From assembly GCA_035652535.1 (NCBI GenBank), contig DASRDP010000110.1, positions 1 to 51,408 on the forward strand: a stretch of DNA of 51,408 nucleotides. Direction: 5' to 3'. The translations under genes were made by a program, and so were the position numbers. Positions 33,579 to 41,271 of this stretch are shown piece after piece. Source of the DNA: Chloroflexota bacterium (GTDB lineage: Bacteria > Chloroflexota > UBA6077 > SHYK01). Below the pieces are notes generated by a model. It had not been told where the DNA came from, ran no database searches, and saw only the letters and a program-made list of their open reading frames with translations. Numbering within the stretch: position 1 is the first letter of the stretch; every line of letters starts with the position of its first letter.

Positions 33579-34265
33579 ATGATTCGTGTGCTCATCGCGG
33601 ACAGTTCACCGTTGTTTCGGAAGGGCATGTGCGCTACGATTCAGGAACAATCAGACATGCAAGTGGTAGGCGAGGCGGAGACCGCGGACGATCTCATCCA
33701 CCTCGCTACGGACCTTAGCCCAGACGTCATCATATGCGGAATAAACTCAGCTGACGTCGGGGGCCCGGAGCTTACCCGGTCGCTCCATCTCCGGCTGCCT
33801 AACTCCGGAGTAATCCTTTTCACAGACGCCGAGGACGAGGAACAGATCTTTGAAGCGGTCAAGGCCGGCGCATGCGCCTATCTGCTGAAAACAACAGGTG
33901 CCGAAGAGCTTGCCTCAACGATTCGGCGGGTGGGGAGCGGCGAACACGTCATCGACGAGACGCTTCTCGTTCGCCCATCCATCGCATCCAAGGTCTTGCA
34001 GCAGTTCAATACTATTGGGGATGACACGCCCCAGGAAATTCAGCCCTTGCTCGCCCCGCTTTCGCCCCGGGAAATCGAGATCCTCGAGCAGATTTGCCAG
34101 GGAAATAGCAACAAGCAGATCGGGCGAGCGCTCTTCATCAGCGAGCATACCGTCAAGAATCACATCACCTCTATTCTCAAGAAACTTGCCGTCAACGACC
34201 GAACAGAGGCCGTGGTGTACTCTCTGCGTCGGGGATGGATCCGAGTCGATCCCATCGACCGGTAG
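33579..34265 (+). CDS. LuxR/NarL-type regulator with degenerate receiver domain
   Basis: 228 residues: an N-terminal receiver-like domain (1-120), a linker and a C-terminal LuxR helix-turn-helix (about 165-225: LSPREIEILEQICQGNSNKQIGRALFISEHTVKNHI). In response regulators the phosphorylated Asp sits in PDVVLLDxxMP; here PDVIICGINSADVGG puts Gly at position 54. The N-terminal acidic pair is reduced to one Asp (ADSS), while the switch lysine (K104 in YLLK) remains. Classical phosphorylation is therefore not possible. It probably works as a phosphorylation-independent, ligand- or partner-controlled DNA-binding protein. Its position directly before the flp/tad genes suggests it regulates the pilus. 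Start ATG 33579 has GGGAG upstream. Confidence 0.88.
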   Translation: MIRVLIADSSPLFRKGMCATIQEQSDMQVVGEAETADDLIHLATDLSPDVIICGINSADVGGPELTRSLHLRLPNSGVILFTDAEDEEQIFEAVKAGACAYLLKTTGAEELASTIRRVGSGEHVIDETLLVRPSIASKVLQQFNTIGDDTPQEIQPLLAPLSPREIEILEQICQGNSNKQIGRALFISEHTVKNHITSILKKLAVNDRTEAVVYSLRRGWIRVDPIDR

Positions 34266-34273
34266 GAAGATCG

Positions 34274-34304
34274 CGCTGGGGTCAACGCGCTCCACGCCCC
34301 AGCG
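34274..34304. terminator. Hairpin after the LuxR-type gene
   Basis: CGCTGGGG and CCCCAGCG form an 8-bp stem around a 15-nt loop, 9 nt after the stop. No T run; a weak terminator or attenuator before the pilin genes. Confidence 0.3.
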
Positions 34305-34336
34305 GTAACGATTCATCGGACTGTAACCATGTGCGG

Positions 34337-34342
34337 TATACT
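34337..34342 (+). promoter_or_regulatory. -10 box of flp pilin gene 1
   Basis: TATACT, 55 nt before the first pilin ATG. No clear -35 at the usual spacing; a dedicated regulator site is possible. Confidence 0.4.
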
Positions 34343-34397
34343 GAGGTTGCCTGTGAACCCCGGTTCGAGTCAACGGATCGTTACCAAGGGAGTCACG

Positions 34398-34589
34398 ATG
34401 ACGCATGAGGCATGGGCCGCGCTACTACGCGCACTCAGGGACTATCTCCCGGAGCGAGAGCCCGGCCAGGGCATCACGGAGTACGCGATGGTCCTGGCAA
34501 CGGTGCTGCTCGTGTTCATATTCGCGCTGAACTTGTTCGGAGGCGCAATCGGCAAGCTGCTAATCAGGGAAGCCGCGAGTCTGAGCTGA
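34398..34589 (+). CDS. flp: Flp/Tad-type prepilin 1
   Basis: A 63-residue class III signal prepilin. A short basic/acidic leader (1-24) ends in PGQG, followed by ITEYAMVLATVLLVFIFALNLFG: the Flp cleavage pattern G|xxxEY with Glu at +4/+5 before the hydrophobic assembly helix. After processing by a TadV-type peptidase (not in the window) it would be a pilus subunit of about 40 residues. ATG 34398 has AAGGGAG upstream. It is a divergent partner of the second pilin, which has its own promoter. Confidence 0.85.
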   Translation: MTHEAWAALLRALRDYLPEREPGQGITEYAMVLATVLLVFIFALNLFGGAIGKLLIREAASLS

Positions 34590-34609
34590 GCCTAGTACTT
34601 TTTTCCTAT

Positions 34610-34639
34610 TTGATTCGATCCCAAATGCCCTGGTATATT
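34610..34639 (+). promoter_or_regulatory. Promoter of flp pilin gene 2
   Basis: -35 TTGATT (34610-34615) and -10 TATATT (34634-34639) are 18 nt apart. They give a leader of about 130 nt with an AT-rich end and TTTGGAGGAA ribosome site. A T-run at 34599-34604 just upstream may end the first pilin transcript. Confidence 0.55.
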
Positions 34640-34777
34640 GGCCGAGCCGGGACCGCAGGCACAGTAACGGCCCGTTACATTCGAGGGGAGGTGTCGTACT
34701 AGAAGCGAGACCCGCGAATTTACACGGAACCCGGAATCTCAACGTCCTAAGAATTTATTTGGAGGAATCAAGTAACA

Positions 34778-34969
34778 ATGCTTAAGCGATTCGTAGAGGC
34801 CGCGAAGAACGCGATTTTTGGGGTCGCGACCGAGCGTGAAGAGGGCCAGGGCATGGCCGAGTACGCTCTGATTCTCGTCGGCGTCGCCATCGTGGTGATC
34901 GCCGCACTCGCCCTCATGGGCCCGGCAATCGCCAACCTGCTGAACCGGGTGAGCGCGAGCCTCAGCTAA
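34778..34969 (+). CDS. flp: Flp/Tad-type prepilin 2 (major pilin candidate)
   Basis: A 63-residue prepilin with leader ending EEGQG and the mature start MAEYALILVGVAIVVIAALALMG. It has the Tyr following Glu that is typical of Flp pilins. The C-terminus (NLLNRVSASLS) resembles that of pilin 1 (KLLIREAASLS). Having its own strong promoter, a long leader with GGAGGA and an immediate strong terminator, it is likely to be the abundant subunit, as for major pilins elsewhere. That ranking is inference. Confidence 0.9.
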   Translation: MLKRFVEAAKNAIFGVATEREEGQGMAEYALILVGVAIVVIAALALMGPAIANLLNRVSASLS

Positions 34970-34988
34970 CCGACAAAGCGAAGCGCAT

Positions 34989-35028
34989 AGCGAACCGGGG
35001 GTGGTTGCCACCCCCGGTTCGCTGTTTT
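34989..35028 (+). terminator. Strong Rho-independent terminator after flp 2
   Basis: A 16-bp GC-rich stem (34989-35004 with 35008-35023), 3-nt loop, followed by TTTT. It isolates the pilin transcript from cpaB. Confidence 0.9.
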
Positions 35029-35090
35029 GTGCCAGCGCGCAGCCGTATCGCGAACGGAGCGGTGTCCAAACGACTGCCCGAATGACTCCC

Positions 35091-35119
35091 TTGGAATATG
35101 CCAGTGTTGGCTCTATAAT
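35091..35119 (+). promoter_or_regulatory. Promoter of the cpaB-tadC operon
   Basis: -35 TTGGAA (35091-35096) and a perfect -10 TATAAT (35114-35119) at 17-nt spacing, 72 nt before the cpaB ATG. Confidence 0.65.
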
Positions 35120-35191
35120 GGCGCGCACGTCGGTGTAGGCAACACGAATCCTGGCTGCGCCGCGATTTGATCCACTGGGGGAACCCTCTTC

Positions 35192-36058
35192 ATGAACCGC
35201 CGCAGAATCGGTGTCACACTCATCGTTGCTGGTATGGTTCTCGCAGGAGCCATCGGGTTTCTCGTGTACCAACAAGCCAGCGCCGCCGAAGAGCTTCGCG
35301 CAGCGCAGCCCAGAAATTTTGGCGTCGTCGCCCTAGTGGATATCCCCGAACGAACCACGATCCTCGCCGAGCAGCTTGACGTCATTCGCGTTCCTGATGA
35401 AGCGCTTCCGCCCGGCGATGCGGTGTATCGTCCGCCTCAGGGCGCCAGTGATCAGCAGATTGAGGCAGGCAAGGCCGCGGCCAAGGCGAAGGTCGTCGGC
35501 CAGCTTACCGGTCAGCGGATCTATAAGGGCGAGGTTATTAACACCGAGCGCCTTGGCAAGCCGGCCGAGCAAGCCCACCCAGCCCTTCAAATTCCGCAGG
35601 GCAAAGTCTGGTACCACCTGCCGATTTCCGCAGGCAGCGGCGGCAAGGAAAGCAGCCAGTCACTCATCACGTTCCTCAACTTCGTGCGCCCTGGCGACTT
35701 CATCGACATCTACTACACGACCAACGAAACCCCGTCTCCCGGTTCCGCCGCGGAGGCCGCGAACCCGACCGTGGACTCGCTCAAGACGCTCTATACGCGA
35801 CGAATCCTTCAATTGGTGAAAGTTATCAACGTTGGACTGTTCCCACCCGGCACACCAACCGGTCGCGGCGAGCAGGATCTCACCCTTGAAGTAACCCCAG
35901 ACCAGGCGCTCGTCCTGAAGTGGTTGAAGGATGCCGCGGCGTCCACGGGGAGCATGGAATTCGTCGTGCGCTCGCCGCAGGATCCCGATCCATACACGTC
36001 CCCAACCGTGAATTTCGACGTGGTATCGCAGCAAACTGGGATCGGCACCGGGCGCTAA
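35192..36058 (+). CDS. cpaB: Pilus assembly protein CpaB/RcpC
   Basis: A 288-residue membrane-anchored protein with one N-terminal transmembrane helix (about 8-26), then a SAF domain (PRNFGVVALVDIPERTTILAEQLDVI, about 40-66, ending GQRIYKGEVINTERL). The C-terminal RcpC domain has VRPGDFIDIYYTTN near 167-180 and LTLEVTPDQALVLKWLKDA near 230-248. In diderms CpaB works with the secretin CpaC/RcpA; none is encoded here. ATG 35192 follows GGGGGA. Confidence 0.88.
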   Translation: MNRRRIGVTLIVAGMVLAGAIGFLVYQQASAAEELRAAQPRNFGVVALVDIPERTTILAEQLDVIRVPDEALPPGDAVYRPPQGASDQQIEAGKAAAKAKVVGQLTGQRIYKGEVINTERLGKPAEQAHPALQIPQGKVWYHLPISAGSGGKESSQSLITFLNFVRPGDFIDIYYTTNETPSPGSAAEAANPTVDSLKTLYTRRILQLVKVINVGLFPPGTPTGRGEQDLTLEVTPDQALVLKWLKDAAASTGSMEFVVRSPQDPDPYTSPTVNFDVVSQQTGIGTGR

Positions 36059-36099
36059 CTCGTGCTCCGCAGCCTCGCCCAGGGAACAGGCACCCAAGA

Positions 36100-37338
36100 G
36101 TGATTCGAGTTCTCGTCGCAGATGCTGCGGCTGATGATCGTGACGAAACGACACGGTTTCTTGCAGCAGAGGCAGACATCGACGTGGTGGCATCGGTGGG
36201 CGACAGCCGTTCCGCCATCGAAGCAGCTCAGGGTCTCGGTCCAGACGTAATCCTCCTCGATGCGTCGCTCCCGGGTGTGGGCCGGGACCGACTCATGCAG
36301 GACCTCGTTCAGGTGGCGCCCGCTTCGGCCATCATCGTGGTGTCCGGCAAGGCGGACGCCGACACGATGCGGCAAGCGATGCGGTCGGGAGCGCAAGACT
36401 TTCTCCCCAAGCCCCTCAAACCGGACGAGGTCTTGGTCAGCATCCGGCAAGTGTACGAAGCGAGCGCGCCGCGACGTGCGATCCTTGCAGGCGCTGTCAC
36501 ACCGACCTCTGAGCAGCCCTCCCTCGGCAAGATCATCTGCATGTTTAGCCCGAAGGGTGGTGTCGGGCGCACCACGATTGGTGTGAACCTCGCCATCGCC
36601 CTTCACCGGCTCTCGGGAAAGCGCGTCGCGATCGCTGACTGCAACCTCCAGTTTGGCGATGTGGGCATCGTTATGAACACATCGGCGACCAAGACGATCG
36701 CGGATCTGATCCCCACGATCAGCGACCTCTCGGAACAGGTCCTCCAGTCAGTTCTCGTACGGCATGAGTCTGGCGTGGACGTCCTGCTCGCTCCGACCCG
36801 CCCCGAAGTGGCCGAGCTCTTTCATCCGGAGCACGTGAAACAGATCCTCCAGGCCCTCGCGCGGACCCATCAGTACGTGATCGTCGACACGTGGACGACA
36901 TTTCAAGAGGTGATACTGGGAATATTTGACGTGTCCAGCGAGATCGTGTTGCTGACGACGCTTGACATGCCCGCCGTGAAGAACATTCGCGTCTTTCTCG
37001 ACGTCTGTGATGCAATCCAATACCCCAAGAATCGCGTACTGCTGGTGATCAATCGAGCGGATGCCTCGAGTGGACTGCGGATTCAGGACATCGAGGAGAG
37101 CATTCAGCACAAGGTGGCGGCGACGATCGTGTCCGGTGGCCCTCTGGTGACCTCATCGATTAACCGGGGCATTCCGTTTATCTTGACAGACCCCGAGGCC
37201 CAAATCTCGGAAAATGTCATGGATCTTGCGCGGCTCCTCCTCCGCCCCGAGGATCAAAATGCCGCGCCCGAACCGCAGCCGGTGGAAGCGGAACCCAAGC
37301 GCCGTCAAGGACTCGGGAGACTCATCCAGGGTCGATGA
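36100..37338 (+). CDS. cpaE: CpaE/TadZ-like receiver-ATPase fusion
   Basis: 412 residues. The receiver domain (1-120) is intact: Asp54 in PDVILLDASLPG and Lys104 in FLPKP. A MinD/ParA-type ATPase follows (about 143-390) with the deviant Walker A KGGVGRTT (152-159) and ADCNLQFGDVG. TadZ/CpaE proteins place the Tad machine at the cell pole or patch. A short tail (AAPEPQPVEAEPKRRQGLG) ends the protein. GTG 36100 gives MIRVLVADA as the receiver opening; an in-frame start at 35920 would overlap cpaB. Its complete phosphorylation site contrasts with the degenerate one in the LuxR-type neighbour. Confidence 0.9.
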   Translation: MIRVLVADAAADDRDETTRFLAAEADIDVVASVGDSRSAIEAAQGLGPDVILLDASLPGVGRDRLMQDLVQVAPASAIIVVSGKADADTMRQAMRSGAQDFLPKPLKPDEVLVSIRQVYEASAPRRAILAGAVTPTSEQPSLGKIICMFSPKGGVGRTTIGVNLAIALHRLSGKRVAIADCNLQFGDVGIVMNTSATKTIADLIPTISDLSEQVLQSVLVRHESGVDVLLAPTRPEVAELFHPEHVKQILQALARTHQYVIVDTWTTFQEVILGIFDVSSEIVLLTTLDMPAVKNIRVFLDVCDAIQYPKNRVLLVINRADASSGLRIQDIEESIQHKVAATIVSGGPLVTSSINRGIPFILTDPEAQISENVMDLARLLLRPEDQNAAPEPQPVEAEPKRRQGLGRLIQGR

Positions 37339-37434
37339 CTGCAAACTGAACGACACGAATACCAGTCAAATCGCGTAACATAACCAGCGCAACCATTCTC
37401 GTCATTCGGACACGCCAGCGGAGGGAACGCCACC

Positions 37435-38865
37435 ATGGGACTCTTGCGACGGATCGAGGGGGGTGGACCGCAGCCGCCCCGGGCAACCACTCCGGCGGGG
37501 CCACCCGCGCCCGAGCCTGCAGGCGCCCCTACCGAGGTCGCCACCGGCATCGTGACACCTCCCCGCCCCGCTGTTCCCTCCAGCCGGCCATCGGCAGATA
37601 CTCGCGCTCGCGAGCTCAAGACGCGGGTGAAGAGTCGTCTCATCGCGGACCTTGATCCAAACATGGACCTTTCGAAGACGACAGAGGTCCGCCAGAAAAT
37701 CAAGAACCTGTTCGACCAGATCGTCGAGGTCGAAAATATCGTCCTCACCCGAGCGGAGCGCGATCGACTGTTCGAAGAGGTCGCGGCCGACATCATCGGT
37801 TTCGGCCCGATAGAGCCGCTCCTGCAAGACGCGGCGATCAGCGAAGTCATGGTCAACGGCCCCGACCAGGTCTACATCGAACAGAAGGGACGGATCGTCC
37901 TCAGCGACGTGAAGTTCGACAACGATGACCACGTGCGTCGCATCATCGACCGCATCGTCTCGCCCCTTGGTCGCCACGTTGACGAGTCGAGCCCGATCTG
38001 CGACGCTCGCCTTCCCGACGGCAGCCGCGTCAACATTGTGATTCCTCCGATATCGCTGATCGGGCCGTGCGTCACCATTCGAAAGTTCTCCAAGACGCCG
38101 CTCACGGTTGATGACCTCGTCCGATTCGGGTCCATGACCCCCGAGATTGCTGAGTTTCTTCGCGCGTGCGTCCTCGCGCGTCTCAATGTGGTAGTGAGTG
38201 GCGGCACGGGATCCGGAAAGACCACACTGCTCAACGTTCTGAGCGGCTTTATTCCCGACGACGAACGCATTGTGACGGTGGAAGACGCGGCGGAGCTCCA
38301 ACTCCGTCAGGATCACGTCGTTCGCCTCGAGGCGCGCCCGCCGAACATCGAGGGCAAGGGCGCCATCACCATCCGAGACCTCGTCATCAACTGTTTGCGC
38401 ATGCGGCCCGACCGAATCGTCGTCGGGGAGTGCCGAGGCCGGGAGGCGCTCGACATGCTCCAGGCAATGAACACGGGCCACGATGGCTCCCTCACCACCG
38501 GCCACGCCAACTCTCCACGAGACATGTTGTCCCGACTCGAAACGATGGTCCTGATGGCGGGTATGGATCTGCCCGTCAGCGCCATCCGGCAGCAGATCTC
38601 ATCAGCCGTGGACGTCATCGTGCAGCAGGCCCGCCTTCGAGATGGCTCGCGCAAGATCACGCAAATCACCGAGGTCCAGGGGATGGAGGGCGATATCATC
38701 ACCCTCCAGGACGTGTTCGTCTTTGAGCAAGAGGGAATCGAGGGGGGGAAGATCGTTGGCCGCATCAAGCCAACCGGCGTGCGGCCAAAGTTCATGCCCA
38801 AGATCGAGGATGCCGGGATTCGCATGCCCGCGTCGGTGTTCGGCATTAGCGATCGCTTCTTCTAA
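37435..38865 (+). CDS. cpaF: Pilus assembly/secretion ATPase CpaF (TadA)
   Basis: A 476-residue GspE/VirB11-type ATPase that drives Flp pilus assembly. Residues 1-60 are a Pro-rich tail, then an N-terminal domain, Walker A GGTGSGKTT (256-264), the Asp box TVEDAAELQL, Walker B RIVVGECRG (328-336) and the His box LTTGHANS (353-360). ATG 37435 has GGAGGGAA 7 nt upstream. It is followed at short spacing by tadB and tadC. Confidence 0.95.
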   Translation: MGLLRRIEGGGPQPPRATTPAGPPAPEPAGAPTEVATGIVTPPRPAVPSSRPSADTRARELKTRVKSRLIADLDPNMDLSKTTEVRQKIKNLFDQIVEVENIVLTRAERDRLFEEVAADIIGFGPIEPLLQDAAISEVMVNGPDQVYIEQKGRIVLSDVKFDNDDHVRRIIDRIVSPLGRHVDESSPICDARLPDGSRVNIVIPPISLIGPCVTIRKFSKTPLTVDDLVRFGSMTPEIAEFLRACVLARLNVVVSGGTGSGKTTLLNVLSGFIPDDERIVTVEDAAELQLRQDHVVRLEARPPNIEGKGAITIRDLVINCLRMRPDRIVVGECRGREALDMLQAMNTGHDGSLTTGHANSPRDMLSRLETMVLMAGMDLPVSAIRQQISSAVDVIVQQARLRDGSRKITQITEVQGMEGDIITLQDVFVFEQEGIEGGKIVGRIKPTGVRPKFMPKIEDAGIRMPASVFGISDRFF

Positions 38866-38892
38866 TTCGAGCGAAAGGGCGGGGGACCACTC

Positions 38893-39864
38893 ATGACGAT
38901 GCTCCTCTCGATGGGAGTTGCGGCGGCAATCCTCATCCTCTTCATCGGCCTCGAACGGACCTTTGGCTACCGCCCCACGGCGCTCGATGAGCGCCTGCAG
39001 CGCTATGGCGGACGACGCGTCGAGAACTTCGAGGACGAAATGGCCGGCGGCTTTCAGCAATCTACCGCCGCCGTCGCCATCACCGGAACCGTCAGCCGAG
39101 CGATCCAAGGCCGTTCGTTCGCCGCGGACCTCGCGCTCGAGCTAGCCCGGGCGGATCTGACCTGGAAGCCCGCTGAGTTCGTGATCTTTCAGGCCGCATG
39201 TACGGTCATTCCTTCAAGCCTCATCGCTCTCGTGCTGGGGAACCCTGCTGCCTTCGTGGTCCTCGCGCTCGTAGGATTCTTCATCCCTCGCTACTGGTTG
39301 AAGCGTCGACAGAGCCAGCGTCTGAAGGCGTTCAGTGACCAAATGCCCGATACCATCACGCTCATGGCCAACACGCTTCGGTCGGGCATGAGCTTGCTGC
39401 AGTCGATGGAGATGCTTTCCCGAGAGGCGGCCCCGCCCACCGGGCCCGAATATGGCCGCGTCGTTCGCGAGATCGGTCTCGGAATCGGGCCGCAGGATGC
39501 GCTGTTGCACCTCGTCCGTCGGCTCAAGAGCGATGACCTCGACCTCATGGTGACGGCAATCCTCGTTCAGCACGAAGTCGGCGGTAACCTGGCCAAGATT
39601 CTCGACACGATCGCCCACACCATTCGCGAACGGGTCAAGTTGAAGGGCGAGATCCGAGCAATCACCAGCCAGCAGCGCATGGCAGGCTACATGCTCTCGG
39701 GTTTACCGCTCGTCGTGGCAGGCATGATCATGGTCATCAACCCGAAGTACTTGCGGGCATTTATCGAGCCCATGGGTCCCTGGACGGTATTGCCCGTCAT
39801 CTCAGTGTTCGGAATCATTCTCGGAACACTCGTCATGCGAAAGATCGTCGACATCGAGGTCTAG
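38893..39864 (+). CDS. tadB: Type II secretion F-domain protein TadB
   Basis: A 323-residue inner-membrane platform protein. One N-terminal helix (about 5-22), two central helices near 95-130, the cytoplasmic GspF domain (PDTITLMANTLRSGMSLLQSMEML through HEVGGNLAKILDTIAHTIRER, about 150-250) and two C-terminal helices (about 265-320). Tad systems use a TadB/TadC pair as the platform for CpaF. ATG 38893 lies 27 nt after cpaF. Confidence 0.9.
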   Translation: MTMLLSMGVAAAILILFIGLERTFGYRPTALDERLQRYGGRRVENFEDEMAGGFQQSTAAVAITGTVSRAIQGRSFAADLALELARADLTWKPAEFVIFQAACTVIPSSLIALVLGNPAAFVVLALVGFFIPRYWLKRRQSQRLKAFSDQMPDTITLMANTLRSGMSLLQSMEMLSREAAPPTGPEYGRVVREIGLGIGPQDALLHLVRRLKSDDLDLMVTAILVQHEVGGNLAKILDTIAHTIRERVKLKGEIRAITSQQRMAGYMLSGLPLVVAGMIMVINPKYLRAFIEPMGPWTVLPVISVFGIILGTLVMRKIVDIEV

Positions 39865-39900
39865 GACACCGGTCCGATCACCGGAGGGTAACTCGGCTTT

Positions 39901-40842
39901 ATGTCTATCGCCGTCATTCTGGTTCTTCTCGTTATCGTCGCGACGATCTTGATCCTCAGCGGAATCGCTCTCCCAATTTTCGAGCCCGATCCGGTCCACG
40001 AGCGCCTCTCGCAGTTCGCGGATCGACCGCGAACGCTCGAAGAGATGGAGCTCGAGCAGTCCTTTAACGATCGCGTGGTTCGGCCGATCGTTCAGAAGCT
40101 CTCCGGCGCCATGGAGCGCATGAACCGACGGAGAGACCCGCGGCAGCTTCAGCGCCAAGCATCCTCGATGCAAACGCGGCTGAATCTTGCGGGCAATCCC
40201 AACCATTGGACGCCATCAGACTTCCTCGGTGTGAAAGCGCTGTGGGCGCTCTGCATCGCGTTCATCGGTTTCGTCGGCGCAATTGTCGTCTCAGCTTCCC
40301 CCATGGCCATCCTCATTGGCGCCGCGGGTGCGCTCATTGGGTTCATCATTCCCGAGCTGTACCTCAATCAGCTCATTCGCCGCCGACAGCACGACATTCA
40401 ACGCTCGCTTCCCGATGCGATGGATCTCTTGGTCATCTGCGTTGAGGCCGGGCTCGGTTTCGACGCCGCGCTCCTCCGTCTCTGCCAGAAGATGGACAAC
40501 CACCTGACACGCGAGTTCTCGCGCGTGCTCCAAGAGCTACGCGTTGGTCGAGCCCGGCGCGACGCCCTCCGCGACGTCGTCGCCCGCACGCAGGTGCCGG
40601 ATCTCGCGAATTTCATCTCGGCGCTCATTCAAGCGGAGCAGCTCGGCGTGTCGGTCACCCAGGTGTTGGCGGTGCAGGCCGACCAGATGCGCACCCTCCG
40701 TCGCCAGCGCGCGCAAGAGCTTGCGCAACAGGCCCCCCTCAAGATGCTCTTCCCCATGCTGCTGTTCATCTTTCCGGCGCTATGCGTCGTGTTGCTGGGG
40801 CCCCTCTGGCCGCAGGTGTCGCAGTCCCATTTCGTCGGCTGA
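39901..40842 (+). CDS. tadC: Type II secretion F-domain protein TadC
   Basis: A 313-residue partner of TadB with the same layout: N-terminal helix (3-25), central helix pair (about 115-155), GspF domain (PDAMDLLVICVEAGLGFDAALLRLC through AEQLGVSVTQVLAVQADQMR, about 170-265) and a final hydrophobic helix. The GGAGGG site is 11 nt before ATG 39901. Confidence 0.9.
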   Translation: MSIAVILVLLVIVATILILSGIALPIFEPDPVHERLSQFADRPRTLEEMELEQSFNDRVVRPIVQKLSGAMERMNRRRDPRQLQRQASSMQTRLNLAGNPNHWTPSDFLGVKALWALCIAFIGFVGAIVVSASPMAILIGAAGALIGFIIPELYLNQLIRRRQHDIQRSLPDAMDLLVICVEAGLGFDAALLRLCQKMDNHLTREFSRVLQELRVGRARRDALRDVVARTQVPDLANFISALIQAEQLGVSVTQVLAVQADQMRTLRRQRAQELAQQAPLKMLFPMLLFIFPALCVVLLGPLWPQVSQSHFVG

Positions 40843-40859
40843 GTCGCGCCTTCCTGCGA

Positions 40860-41243
40860 ATGAAGGCGTGGAATGCAACCCGCGACGCGACCCTCGCCGA
40901 GCGGGGTAGCGTCGCTGATAACATCTGGACCAGAGGACGCGGCCTTTTAGGAACCCGGGCGCTGTCGACTGGTTCCGGTCTCCTGATCCGACCATGTTCC
41001 AGCATCCACAGCTTCTTCATGCGCTACCCATTCGACGCCATCTTCATCAGCCGCGAGGGCGCTGTCCTGCATCTGGTTCGGTCGATGAAGCCGTTTCGCT
41101 TGAGTCGCCTCGTCTTTGGCGCCCACGCTGTGCTCGAGCTCCCAGCGGGGACGATTGACGCCACCGGCACGCAAATCGGCGATGTGATCCAATGCTTCGA
41201 TGACGAAGACACCCCGATCGGTCATCAGCCAATGGACCACTGA
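40860..41243 (+). CDS. DUF192 family protein
   Basis: A 127-residue protein of the DUF192 family, a small beta-rich fold. Conserved stretches: ADNIWTRGRGLLGTRAL, LIRPCSSIHSFFMRYPFDAIFI with the IHTxxMRFPID-type core, and AHAVLELPAGTID. The biochemical role of DUF192 is unknown; genes of this family are often seen next to Tad loci. No signal peptide is visible. ATG 40860 is 17 nt after tadC, so it belongs to the pilus operon. Confidence 0.85.
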   Translation: MKAWNATRDATLAERGSVADNIWTRGRGLLGTRALSTGSGLLIRPCSSIHSFFMRYPFDAIFISREGAVLHLVRSMKPFRLSRLVFGAHAVLELPAGTIDATGTQIGDVIQCFDDEDTPIGHQPMDH

Positions 41244-41271
41244 GCGCAGGCTTTCGCGACAAGTGCGATAG

